Origin: Paenibacillus plantiphilus
GTDB taxonomy: Bacteria; Bacillota; Bacilli; Paenibacillales; Paenibacillaceae
Direction: 5' to 3'
DNA length: 64,000 nt
NCBI RefSeq assembly: GCF_927798095.1
Contig: NZ_CAKMMF010000005.1
Location: forward strand, 62,001 to 126,000
The notes under the pieces were generated by a model. It had not been told where the DNA came from. It worked only from the letters and a program-made list of their open reading frames with translations, and made no database searches. Below are positions 26,593 to 34,676 of the stretch, piece after piece. The position numbers were made by a program, and so were the translations under genes. The stretch's first letter is position 1, and every line of letters begins with the position of its first letter.

Positions 26593-27012
26593 ATGCAAGA
26601 GAAACCATGTCTTGGCTGTCAGCTTGCACATAAAAGAATTGAGACTCACACCGTGTATGAAAATGAGTGGGTGGCCTGTATTCTTGATATTGAGCCCTTG
26701 AATGAAGGGCATATGCTAATTCTCCCCAAACAACATTATCATGATGTCGATGATCTGGATGACCGAACTGCGCAAGAGATTATGAAGGCGTCCGCCATGC
26801 TGGCAAAAGTGCTAAAGACATATTTTCAACCGGATGGAATCACAGTTATTCAGAATGGCGGAATATTCAACGATCTGACGCATTATCACATGCATGTTTT
26901 CCCGCGTTATGAGCAGGATGGATTCTCATGGATAGAACCATCCGACCAGTCGAACGCCAAAGGGCGGCTGAGCGAAACCTGCGAGAAGCTGCTGCGGATA
27001 ATGAATCCATGA
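26593..27012 (+). CDS. HIT family nucleotide hydrolase/transferase
   Basis: 139 residues. The histidine-triad motif is THYHMHVFPRY (HxHxH), and the fold-defining NEWVACILDIEPLNEGHMLI and LPKQHYHD are present. An N-terminal CLGC pair suggests a bound metal. HIT proteins hydrolyse nucleoside phosphoramidates or dinucleotides. GGGGGGCAGGAG supports the start. A perfect terminator follows. Confidence 0.9.
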   Translation: MQEKPCLGCQLAHKRIETHTVYENEWVACILDIEPLNEGHMLILPKQHYHDVDDLDDRTAQEIMKASAMLAKVLKTYFQPDGITVIQNGGIFNDLTHYHMHVFPRYEQDGFSWIEPSDQSNAKGRLSETCEKLLRIMNP

Positions 27013-27049
27013 CAGAAAGCGTGCAGCCGGGTCCATCAAAGCGTGATAG

Positions 27050-27083
27050 AACCCGTCAGTCCTTCCTATGAGGGCTGCCGGGT
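27050..27083. terminator. Terminator between convergent genes
   Basis: AACCCGTCAGTCCT pairs with AGGGCTGCCGGGTT around a short loop, then TTTT. It stands between the HIT gene and the minus-strand hypothetical gene. Confidence 0.75.
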
Positions 27084-27115
27084 TTTGTGCCTGCGAGCTG
27101 CTATACGCCGCAAAC

Positions 27116-27649
27116 CTATGATTTAATATAATTGCAAAGCACACAACCATGGCATGACAGGTAGACATCATGCTTTAAGCAGCGAGGATAGCCAGGTGGA
27201 ATCGTCGGGCAATCGTCCCCCTCCTCGATCTCAGACCACTCTTCATAGTGCTGGGTGTCTATATCCTCCAGTCGAAAAGCCGCGACCATCCTTTCAAACT
27301 TACGTAATGTGTTTACGATAAACTCTTCGGTCGGCTCATAGTTCAATTTCTCCCACCCAGTTCGAGCAAGCGCGCCGTTAATAGTGCGAAGTAGAAATTG
27401 CTGATTGCTTACAAATTGTTCAGGGCACCAGGGCAGCTCATCCAAGCTAAAACCAACAGTTCCGATTCCCACAACACTCTGATCTCTCTGAGCAAGCCAA
27501 ATAATGAATTCTTTTTCTCGGTTCGTGCTCGCTAGTACTGATCCGCTAAGAACGATGACGTCGATAAAGACAGAAGTCAGCCCGTTCGACATACGTAGAC
27601 ATTCGGAAGAATGGTCCGCACTTTGCGTAAGATAAATGGAGTTTCCCAT
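27116..27649 (-). CDS. Hypothetical protein with Cys-rich C-terminus
   Basis: 177 residues, start MGNSIYLTQSADHSSECLRM behind AAGGAG. A central part (FIIWLAQRDQSVVGIGTVGF) looks soluble. The C-terminus holds six Cys including CHGCVLC (CPTIPPGYPRCLKHDVYLSC before it), a likely metal-binding end. No family recognised. Confidence 0.65.
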   Translation of the reverse strand: MGNSIYLTQSADHSSECLRMSNGLTSVFIDVIVLSGSVLASTNREKEFIIWLAQRDQSVVGIGTVGFSLDELPWCPEQFVSNQQFLLRTINGALARTGWEKLNYEPTEEFIVNTLRKFERMVAAFRLEDIDTQHYEEWSEIEEGDDCPTIPPGYPRCLKHDVYLSCHGCVLCNYIKS

Positions 27650-27791
27650 ATTTGCTCCTTTAGACTAAAAGTAACATATAGCCAATATTCTTGTTCATAA
27701 TGGTAATATATAGTCAAAAAAGCAAAGCTGCCGTTCAACATATGCCCGGTCTCCTAACAGGATTACAATCAATAACGCTCTAATCCAACTG

Positions 27792-27820
27792 TTGAATATT
27801 TAAGGGAGAAAATGTATTAT
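27792..27820 (+). promoter_or_regulatory. Promoter of the SDR gene
   Basis: TTGAAT (27792-27797) and TATTAT (27815-27820) with a 17-bp spacer, 52 bp upstream of the TTG start. Confidence 0.6.
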
Positions 27821-27871
27821 TTAATAAGGATAAATAGTAGGATTATGTTTATATGAGAGAAGGCGTTTATC

Positions 27872-28612
27872 TTGCATTATTTCATCATAACGGGGGCATC
27901 CCGCGGTATTGGCGAGGCGCTGGCTGTTCAGCTTATCGCGCCGGATAACCACTTGTTTTGTATATCAAGGAATAAGAATGAGCAATTGATTTCTCAAGGC
28001 GGCAACCTTGATTATTACGAGCTGGATCTGAATGATCTTGCGGAACTTGAGCGCGTGATGGCCCAGATATCGCACCGAATAGATGAAGAGAAGGCATTGT
28101 CTGTCTCACTAATAAACAATGCAGCAATCGTCGTCCCATTATCTAATATTGAACGCAGCAGCTGGGAACAAGTGAATCAGAACATAAGTGTTAATCTGAT
28201 AGCTCCGATGATTCTCACTGCCGAGTTTATTCGACGAACGAGTCATCTGAGAATCGAGAAGAGGATCATGAATATTTCCTCTGGGTCCGCGAAGCATCTC
28301 GTACCGGGCATGAGCTGCTATTCGACGGCAAAATCAGGCTTGGAGACATTCACGAGGTGTATCGCAATCGAGCAGGACAAGCAGCCCAATCCTGTTAAAA
28401 TCATGTCCGTTTGGCCTGGAATGATCGAAACGACTCTTCAGGATGAAGTGATAAATGCCGATAAGGAGATATTTGCCGCATCGGAGTTTTTCAAGATGGC
28501 ACGAGAGCATGGCATGCTGGCAACGCCAGAGGCTACGGCGGCAAGGCTACTGGAAATTCTGCGAGGAGACAACTTCCCTCAAGGAATCGTTATTGAGAAT
28601 ATATATGAATAG
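27872..28612 (+). CDS. Short-chain dehydrogenase/reductase (benzil-reductase-like)
   Basis: 246 residues. The Rossmann motif is FIITGASRGIGEALA (TGASRGIG), then LINNAAIV (NNAG-like) and the active site MNISSGSAK...CYSTAKSGLE (Ser, Tyr, Lys). It lies in the branch of YueD/sepiapterin-reductase-like enzymes that use NADPH. TTG start with GAGAGAAGG upstream. The following GNAT gene is on the same strand 77 bp later. Confidence 0.85.
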   Translation: MHYFIITGASRGIGEALAVQLIAPDNHLFCISRNKNEQLISQGGNLDYYELDLNDLAELERVMAQISHRIDEEKALSVSLINNAAIVVPLSNIERSSWEQVNQNISVNLIAPMILTAEFIRRTSHLRIEKRIMNISSGSAKHLVPGMSCYSTAKSGLETFTRCIAIEQDKQPNPVKIMSVWPGMIETTLQDEVINADKEIFAASEFFKMAREHGMLATPEATAARLLEILRGDNFPQGIVIENIYE

Positions 28613-28689
28613 CTTAACCCCACTTCGGGGAGCCGCTTTGGGAAGCAGTGGATATTCTCGATTTGGAAGAAAGATGGAGGGTGATTGCG

Positions 28690-29115
28690 GTGACACATCA
28701 AACGTTCGAAATCATTGAACGTTCCCCAACAGTTGCGGAGCACAAATTCCTGTGGGAATCTGTGGGGTGGGGACATGTCAATATAGAGATGACCGAGCAA
28801 TCCCTTGCCAATTCTGTTTATGCTGTAGTTGCTCTATGTGATGGGGACATCGTCGGTATGGGGCGAATAGTTGGCGATGGAGCGATGTATTTCTACATAC
28901 AGGATGTAGCTGTCAGACCGGAATATCAGGGAAGTGGCTTAGGTAAAATGATTATGGATCAATTGCTAGCCTTTATTAAACGGCGCAGACATAAGAATGG
29001 CATTGCTTTTATTGGACTGTTTGCGGCATCGGGTAAAGAAAGATTTTACGAGCAGTACGGATTCAAGGATCACTCGCCAGAGATGACAGGGATGTTCACC
29101 GTGTTGGATAACTAG
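28690..29115 (+). CDS. GNAT family N-acetyltransferase
   Basis: 141 residues starting at GTG, nine bases after GGAGG; longer readings have no ribosome site. Motif A is QDVAVRPEYQGSGLGKMIMD and the tail GLFAASGKERFYEQYGFKDH. It resembles the family of small-molecule acetylases annotated as YhdJ- or PaiA-like. Substrate unknown. Confidence 0.85.
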   Translation: MTHQTFEIIERSPTVAEHKFLWESVGWGHVNIEMTEQSLANSVYAVVALCDGDIVGMGRIVGDGAMYFYIQDVAVRPEYQGSGLGKMIMDQLLAFIKRRRHKNGIAFIGLFAASGKERFYEQYGFKDHSPEMTGMFTVLDN

Positions 29116-29162
29116 CGGCGTGTGGCTCATACGTATTCGAATAAGGAACAGGAGATCATCCA

Positions 29163-30080
29163 GTGAAGCAGCAGAAGCAGCAATGGCAATGTGCAGTAGA
29201 CGCGACAATTCAGTTATCCGAGCGAGAGCGCGATCAATTAGAGCGTACATTTACTGTCGAATATATGGATATTCATAAAGCGACGAAGCAACAGCTTGCG
29301 AATTTCGATATGTTTCTCATTCATTCGAAAATCCCAGACACATGCATGGAAAGCTTCGTAAAATGCAAATACATTGGCATTCGTGCCCATAATACCGATT
29401 ATGTCAGCAGCGATCTAGCGCATAAGCTGGGAATTGAGCTTCGAGGAATCCCCCAGCTCGGAGAAAACGCTGTTGCTGAGCATACATTTTCTCTGATTTT
29501 CGCCGTTGCCAAGCAGCTCTTTCTTTCAAGCGACAATATTAACGAGGGCAAGTGGCGTGCAGGACTTCAGCCGAATGTTGAATTAAGAGGGAAGCACCTG
29601 GGGATTATCGGTTACGGTACAATTGGCAGAGCGGTAGCGTCGATTGGACGCGCCCTTGGCATGCATACTTTAATTGCCGCTAGTCGAACAAGCGCGGAGG
29701 ACGGCAGTCTATCGCTGGAAGAAGTGCTGCAGCAATCCGATATCGTCACCTTGCATGCGTCCACAAGAGGTCATACCGAACCGTTAATCAATAAGAGGCA
29801 GCTTGAAATGATGAAGGATGGAGCGATTCTCATTAATACAGCAAGAGGAAGCTTGCTGAACGATGCCGATTTAGAAGCAGCCTTGCGAAGCGGCAAGCTG
29901 ATGGGGGCAGGATTGGACGTCTATCCAGAGGAGCCTTATACGAATCGAGGGCTGTATGAGCTGCCCAATGTTGTTTGCACACCGCATCTCGCATTTTATA
30001 CGAATGAAACGATCAGCAGCATGAACCAGCATTTGCTGGAGCAGGCCATTCATTATTATAACGATAGGAATGGTTCATGA
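29163..30080 (+). CDS. D-isomer-specific 2-hydroxyacid dehydrogenase
   Basis: 305 residues. The NAD-binding Rossmann motif is GKHLGIIGYGTIGRAVASIG, with the catalytic Arg in IGIRAHNTDYVS, Glu in GAGLDVYPEEPY and His in NVVCTPHLAFYTNE. The family reduces 2-keto acids (lactate, glycerate, phosphoglycerate). GTG start with AGGAG upstream. Its end lies 19 bp before the next kinase, which may use a hydroxyacid product. Confidence 0.85.
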   Translation: MKQQKQQWQCAVDATIQLSERERDQLERTFTVEYMDIHKATKQQLANFDMFLIHSKIPDTCMESFVKCKYIGIRAHNTDYVSSDLAHKLGIELRGIPQLGENAVAEHTFSLIFAVAKQLFLSSDNINEGKWRAGLQPNVELRGKHLGIIGYGTIGRAVASIGRALGMHTLIAASRTSAEDGSLSLEEVLQQSDIVTLHASTRGHTEPLINKRQLEMMKDGAILINTARGSLLNDADLEAALRSGKLMGAGLDVYPEEPYTNRGLYELPNVVCTPHLAFYTNETISSMNQHLLEQAIHYYNDRNGS

Positions 30081-30099
30081 GAGCGCACAGGAGGATCAT

Positions 30100-31107
30100 A
30101 TGCAAGCGAGAATCGAGGAATTAATCCGTTATTATTTAGAGGACGAGCATCTGAATTATAATATCGACTCGGTTCCATTTGGTCTGACGAACCTGACGAA
30201 GATTGTTAGCATCCATGATGAGCAGTATGTCGCCCGCATCTATAACAGGCATACGAAGGATATACCGGGCATTAAGCTGGAGGCGCAATTAACCTCCTAT
30301 TTAAGCAATAGCAGGCTTTCATTCGAAGTGCCTGTATTTCTGCGTACGCTTGCTGGAGAGGACTTTGTCCAATTCTCGGATGGAACATTAGGCGCGATGG
30401 TGACTTTTCTTCGGGGGAGCGTGCCTGAGCTATCATCGATCCGGCAAGCTGCCGAGTTTGGCCGGGTTGTCGGGGAGCTGTCCTCCGCGCTAGAGAAATG
30501 CGACAGCGGATCATTAGGCTTCATCGGAAAATCATTCTCGGACATCTATGGCCTGCATCCACTAGCTGATACGCTTGCTGTACAATCCTTTATGGACGAG
30601 CCGCCCTTTCCTATTGCCGAGAACCACCTTCGCTTTTATCATGAAATGGTTTCGACTGTAGAGAAGTCGATTCCTCTTCTGGAGGAATTGCCTCAACAGT
30701 TCGTTCATCATGACGTATTGATCTTCAATTTATTGGCCCAAGGGAACGATATACGTGGTGTATTGGACTTCGATTTCGCCTCGCGAGATGCAAGCTTCAT
30801 GGAATTTGCCATTTGCCTGAATCATGTTCTTCAGATGTCGAACGGTTCTGCGGCAATGCTGGAGGCATTTACTAAGGGCTATGCCGATTTCCGTAAAGGG
30901 ACCGCACAAGAAATCGGGCATTTGCAGCTTTTGACCCAGATTTACCATGTTGCTGTACTTCATATTTATGTGGGCCAGCATTATTCAGGCGTAGACATTG
31001 AACAGAACTTCAACTATATCCTCAACCAATTCCGCACCCGAAACGATTGGCTGAATGAGCATGGTTCTGTTGTTCGGCAGCAGCTTGAGTATTTCTTGCT
31101 TTATTAG
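30100..31107 (+). CDS. APH-fold kinase (homoserine-kinase-like)
   Basis: 335 residues. Starts MQARIEELIRYYLEDEHLNY behind AGGAGG. Nucleotide lobe DEQYVARIYNRHTKD; catalytic loop QQFVHHDVLIFNLLAQ; metal site GVLDFDFASRDASFMEFAIC. The layout is close to the ThrB-like and MtnK-like APH kinases. It sits directly after the 2-hydroxyacid dehydrogenase, so I infer a two-step conversion of a hydroxyacid or amino-acid alcohol, but no substrate can be read off. Confidence 0.8.
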   Translation: MQARIEELIRYYLEDEHLNYNIDSVPFGLTNLTKIVSIHDEQYVARIYNRHTKDIPGIKLEAQLTSYLSNSRLSFEVPVFLRTLAGEDFVQFSDGTLGAMVTFLRGSVPELSSIRQAAEFGRVVGELSSALEKCDSGSLGFIGKSFSDIYGLHPLADTLAVQSFMDEPPFPIAENHLRFYHEMVSTVEKSIPLLEELPQQFVHHDVLIFNLLAQGNDIRGVLDFDFASRDASFMEFAICLNHVLQMSNGSAAMLEAFTKGYADFRKGTAQEIGHLQLLTQIYHVAVLHIYVGQHYSGVDIEQNFNYILNQFRTRNDWLNEHGSVVRQQLEYFLLY

Positions 31108-31244
31108 ATGAAGGAGCATAGATCAGGGGCAATAATATCTCCACCAATAAGCCCAAACAATTACTCACTTTATCCATTCCTGTTCTCGTGATGTTACAGT
31201 ATTTTGAATATGTGGGAATGTAAATCATTGGGGTGGTGGATGAA

Positions 31245-31853
31245 ATGAATGATTTCTATCAACGTGATATTGTTTTAGAGAATAAGCATGTCAAGCTGGT
31301 TCCGTTTCATGCGTCCTATGAGGAAGGCCTTAAGCAGCTCCTGTTTGATCGCGAAATTACTGCGTTCACGGGAGAGCATTTTACCAATGATCAGGATGTG
31401 AAAAACTATATCGGGAGAACGCTTAACGGTCGGACTGCGAACGAGAGCTATCCTTTTATCGTTATTGACAAATCCTCAGGTCAAGCAGCGGGATCAACCA
31501 GCTTCGGTAATATACGCATGAATCAGAAGAGGCTCGAAATAGGATGGACATGGTATGGCAAGGCATTTAGAGGCACTTATGTAAACAAGGCTGCAAAGTT
31601 TGAGCTGTTGAAATTTGTTTTTGAGGAAATGGGCTTTAATCGTGTTCAATTTAGTGTAGATGCAGAGAACATACGGTCACAGAAGGCGGTTCTCAAGCTG
31701 GGGGCCAAGCAGGAAGGGATATTCCGGTGCAACTACGTCAATGCAAGCGGCGAATGTCGGGATGATATCTATTTCAGCATAATAAAGTCGGAGTGGCCGG
31801 AGCTTGCGAGAACGGTGTTCAGCGACTATCTCCATCATTCTGCGAATAGCTGA
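31245..31853 (+). CDS. GNAT acetyltransferase, RimJ/RimL type
   Basis: 202 residues. NKHVKLVPFHASYEEGLKQL, motif A region WTWYGKAFRGTYVNKAAKFE and ENIRSQKAVLKLGAKQEGIF. The motif A glycines are replaced (RGTYVNK), a variant often seen in this subfamily. GGGGTGG lies before the ATG at 31245; two in-frame GTGs upstream are alternatives. Substrate unknown. Confidence 0.8.
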   Translation: MNDFYQRDIVLENKHVKLVPFHASYEEGLKQLLFDREITAFTGEHFTNDQDVKNYIGRTLNGRTANESYPFIVIDKSSGQAAGSTSFGNIRMNQKRLEIGWTWYGKAFRGTYVNKAAKFELLKFVFEEMGFNRVQFSVDAENIRSQKAVLKLGAKQEGIFRCNYVNASGECRDDIYFSIIKSEWPELARTVFSDYLHHSANS

Positions 31854-31890
31854 AGCGGGGTATAACGGGGGTCGAGCTGGTCGACCTCCC

Positions 31891-32385
31891 TTAATAGATG
31901 AGCTCCTCTTTAAATGCAATGTTATGCGCTGTACAATGATCTCTGTATTTCTTGAGAACGGTATACACATCATCTTGACCAACCAGTTGGTTGTTCTCAT
32001 CGAAGTATTGAAGCGCCCCGCTTAAAATAAATAATGTAATGACCTCTTCATCCTCGGTAATTAAGGTGTGAATATCTCCTGCGGGTTCATAGATGAAGGT
32101 TCCCGGCCGCGCGACCCACGATTGTTCTTGATATCTCCATGTACCCTGTATATTATATCCGATGACTGTGCCCCCGGTATGTCTATGGCGACTCAGCGTT
32201 TGGTTGCTCTTAATCTTGAACAGGTAGATCCACCCGCCTGTGTTCAAATCGAATCGCAGCGGCTTGAAGTGACAGGTTCCATCGTCAAAAGCGACCCATG
32301 GCAGCTCATCGATGTTAACGACTCTTTCTGGAAGCTGGAATTGATCAGCGAACGCGATCACAGCGTCCCCGATAATAGGATTCAT
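31891..32385 (-). CDS. Cupin protein, dihydroxyacetophenone-dioxygenase-like
   Basis: 164 residues of double-stranded beta-helix: the first metal motif LSRHRHTGGTVIGYNIQGTW and the second RPGTFIYEPAGDIHTL. It is like 2,4'-dihydroxyacetophenone dioxygenase and other iron cupins. AAGGCGG supports the ATG at 32385. Convergent with the GNAT gene. The substrate is unproven. Confidence 0.8.
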   Translation of the reverse strand: MNPIIGDAVIAFADQFQLPERVVNIDELPWVAFDDGTCHFKPLRFDLNTGGWIYLFKIKSNQTLSRHRHTGGTVIGYNIQGTWRYQEQSWVARPGTFIYEPAGDIHTLITEDEEVITLFILSGALQYFDENNQLVGQDDVYTVLKKYRDHCTAHNIAFKEELIY

Positions 32386-32527
32386 CTTATACAACCGCCT
32401 TTATCAATGGATTTGATTCATTCTGGGTGTATAAAAAGCATCACCGTCCAATGAATACTATTTTGCACCTAATAGTAGCATATGTTGGGTTTATATGGTT
32501 GTATTATTTTATCATTCTCATAAATGG

Positions 32528-32557
32528 TTGCTATTAGCTGAAAATATCTGGTAGAAT
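32528..32557 (+). promoter_or_regulatory. Candidate promoter upstream of the small ORF and 110-aa gene
   Basis: TTGCTA (32528-32533) and TAGAAT (32552-32557) with an 18-bp spacer. Transcription would begin about 25 bp before the GTG at 32592. Confidence 0.5.
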
Positions 32558-32591
32558 GAGTGGGAACTAATGTTCCTATAAAAGGGGCGAC

Positions 32592-32714
32592 GTGGATAAT
32601 TACTCCGTATCGCCTGAAGAGATAGGCAGTACAGCTATTCAGCATGAGGCGGGAGCAATGGAAAATCGATGGGCACTTGATGCAGCAGGGGGAATCTCGA
32701 ATGATCATGTATGA
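32592..32714 (+). CDS. Small overlapping ORF, 40 aa (possible leader peptide)
   Basis: A GTG start behind AAAAGGGGCGAC. It reads DNYSVSPEEIGSTAIQHEAG and ends SNDHV. The last 14 bases overlap the ATG of the next gene, a layout for translational coupling. No family known; support is the ribosome site and layout only. Confidence 0.35.
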   Translation: MDNYSVSPEEIGSTAIQHEAGAMENRWALDAAGGISNDHV

Positions 32715-33033
32715 GATAGCAAACTCCAGATTGTCAGAAGTAAAGCTGTTGGATGAGGATTTCGTTATACAGGAAATCGAAAGTATTATTGCCGACTTTC
32801 AGCTTGAAGTAACACTGAAGACAACTCTGTCCACAATGAAGGGCTCTATTCATTATCACCTGAAGCAAGGGAAGAAATCAGGCGTCCTTGAAGTGACCTA
32901 TTGGCCCAGCAAAAAACGGCTGTTCGTTGAGATTCATAATAATAGATTGTCAGAGTGGAATCAGAATATGATCGCCCCGTTCGCTGAGGCATTGGCGCAG
33001 CGCTTCTCTGGCATCGTTCAATCGAAGGTGTGA
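32701..33033 (+). CDS. Hypothetical protein, 110 aa
   Basis: Starts MIMYEIANSRLSEVKLLDED, with CAGGGGGAATC before the ATG. The middle (SGVLEVTYWPSKKRLFVEIH) is beta-rich and positively charged. No family recognised. It is followed by a perfect inverted repeat. Confidence 0.6.
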   Translation: MIMYEIANSRLSEVKLLDEDFVIQEIESIIADFQLEVTLKTTLSTMKGSIHYHLKQGKKSGVLEVTYWPSKKRLFVEIHNNRLSEWNQNMIAPFAEALAQRFSGIVQSKV

Positions 33034-33037
33034 TCCC

Positions 33038-33077
33038 ATCTGCTAGATGGATCGAGCGAATAGAGCATCTAGCAGAT
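33038..33077 (+). terminator. Perfect 12-bp inverted repeat, terminator-like
   Basis: ATCTGCTAGATG and CATCTAGCAGAT flank a 16-nt loop. No T-tract follows, so it may be a weak terminator or a protein binding site. Confidence 0.5.
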
Positions 33078-33109
33078 CAAGCGGAAGGTGTGCCCCACCG
33101 CTATCCGCT

Positions 33110-33619
33110 TTATATTTCTTTATAGTACAGCACGGTTTCGTGCAGCTCGCCGTTTGCTGACTTGGCGAAGTTGGGTATCCGTCCTGCTTCTATATAACCG
33201 TAGGATGTGTACAGAAGATTGGACGGATCGCCTGCACGTGTATCCAGTATTAATAGGCTTCTGTTCTCTTGCTTGGATACCGCCTCGATTTCATGCATCA
33301 ATACTTTGGCAATTCCGTTTCTGCGATTATTCGGATGCACCATTAATTTGGCAACTTCGGCTCTGTGGTTGGAATTCTGCTTCTGAGCAAGGTGCAACTG
33401 GATGGTTCCGACTGTCGCATTGTCCAATCTAGCAATCAACAATACAACGCCAGGCTGTATAACATCCTGCCAATACTGAATGGCGTCCATTCTGCTCAGC
33501 GGCGGCAAAAAACCGATAGAAGCGCCATCGTCAACGACATCCATCAACAGTTCTGTCAGCTCGTTCAGGATGTTGGACTCCATCCGAGTAATTTCAAGCA
33601 CTTCAATTTTGTTTGCCAT
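33110..33619 (-). CDS. GNAT family N-acetyltransferase
   Basis: 169 residues starting MANKIEVLEITRMESNILNE. Motif A is VAKLMVHPNNRRNGIAKVLM, followed by LLILDTRAGDPSNLLYTSYG. It resembles the aminoglycoside/tabtoxin-resistance-like GNAT group. AGGGAG lies upstream. Monocistronic. Confidence 0.85.
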   Translation of the reverse strand: MANKIEVLEITRMESNILNELTELLMDVVDDGASIGFLPPLSRMDAIQYWQDVIQPGVVLLIARLDNATVGTIQLHLAQKQNSNHRAEVAKLMVHPNNRRNGIAKVLMHEIEAVSKQENRSLLILDTRAGDPSNLLYTSYGYIEAGRIPNFAKSANGELHETVLYYKEI

Positions 33620-33767
33620 CCTTAATATCGACTCCCTAGAATAAAATGTGCTAACCATATGAATACACAATAATAATTACATAATAACACAAATAATGGG
33701 TGTGTATAGTGGTGAATGTCCATTGCCTACCTAGTTGCCCACTGCATGAATGAATAATGCGTAAAGA

Positions 33768-33809
33768 GCGAAGAGACCCCGGCCTGCGAACAGGTCGGGG
33801 TCTCTTCGC
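33768..33809 (-). terminator. Strong terminator of the AKR-MFS operon
   Basis: GCGAAGAGACCCCG pairs with CGGGGTCTCTTCGC and the inner CCTG/CAGG also pairs, giving a near-perfect 19-bp stem just after the aldo/keto reductase stop (minus strand). Confidence 0.85.
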
Positions 33810-33825
33810 TGCCTACAGCAGCTGA

Positions 33826-34668
33826 TCAAAAATCAAAGTTGTCGGGATCGGGACCGACCCGAAGATTCTGGTTCAGGCTATCGATTCTAGCGACCTCATC
33901 GCTCGTCAGCTCAAAGTCGAACACGTCTGCATTCTCGCTGATTCGATGCTCCTTCGTTGATTTCGGTATCGTAATAACGCCATGCTGCAAGTCCCAACGC
34001 AAAATAACCTGAGCAACTGTTTTGTTATGCTTGGCGGCAATCTCTTGCAGGAGAGGCTCATCCAGCAGCTGGCCCTGCATAAGCGGAGACCACGCTTCGA
34101 GCTGGATGTCGTGCTTCTTGCAGAATGCGCGAAGCTCCTGTTGAATCAGACGCGGGTGGAATTCCACCTGGTTCACAACCGGCTTCACTTTGGCATCCTT
34201 CATCAAGTCCTCCAGATGATGGATTTGGAAGTTGCTTACCCCGATTGCCTTCACCTTGCCGTCCGCATACAAGGTCTCCATCGCTTTCCATGCTTCTTTA
34301 TACAAGCCTTTTTTGGGCCAATGAATGAGGTATAGATCCAGGTAGTCCAGACCGAGCTTCTGCAGACTTGTTTCGTAAGCGGCTAGAGTAGATTCATACC
34401 CCAGATCCGAATTCCATACCTTCGAGGTGACAAAAAGCTGTTCTCTGGAGAGTCCTGTTTCCTCCAAAGCTTCTCTTATTCCTTGTCCTACGCCATGTTC
34501 ATTGCCATAAATGGCTGCTGTATCGATGCTGCGGTAGCCATGCTTAATGGCAGCCTTTACCGCACTCACCAGCTCGGCGCCTTCCTCAACCTTGAATACG
34601 CCTAGTCCAAACCATGGCATGGTTGTGCCATTGTGCAGCGTGGCTGCAGCTTGAAGATTCGTTGTCAT
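33826..34668 (-). CDS. Aldo/keto reductase
   Basis: 280 residues of the AKR5-type (YvgN-like) barrel: GYRSIDTAAIYGNEHGVGQG (catalytic Asp and Tyr), LFVTSKVWNSDLGYES (catalytic Lys), LYLIHWPKKG (catalytic His) and the NADPH-binding ITIPKSTKEHRISENADVFD. It reduces aldehydes such as methylglyoxal. Cotranscribed after the MFS gene (8 bp gap) and likely controlled by the divergent HxlR regulator. Confidence 0.9.
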   Translation of the reverse strand: MTTNLQAAATLHNGTTMPWFGLGVFKVEEGAELVSAVKAAIKHGYRSIDTAAIYGNEHGVGQGIREALEETGLSREQLFVTSKVWNSDLGYESTLAAYETSLQKLGLDYLDLYLIHWPKKGLYKEAWKAMETLYADGKVKAIGVSNFQIHHLEDLMKDAKVKPVVNQVEFHPRLIQQELRAFCKKHDIQLEAWSPLMQGQLLDEPLLQEIAAKHNKTVAQVILRWDLQHGVITIPKSTKEHRISENADVFDFELTSDEVARIDSLNQNLRVGPDPDNFDF

Positions 34669-34676
34669 AATAATTG

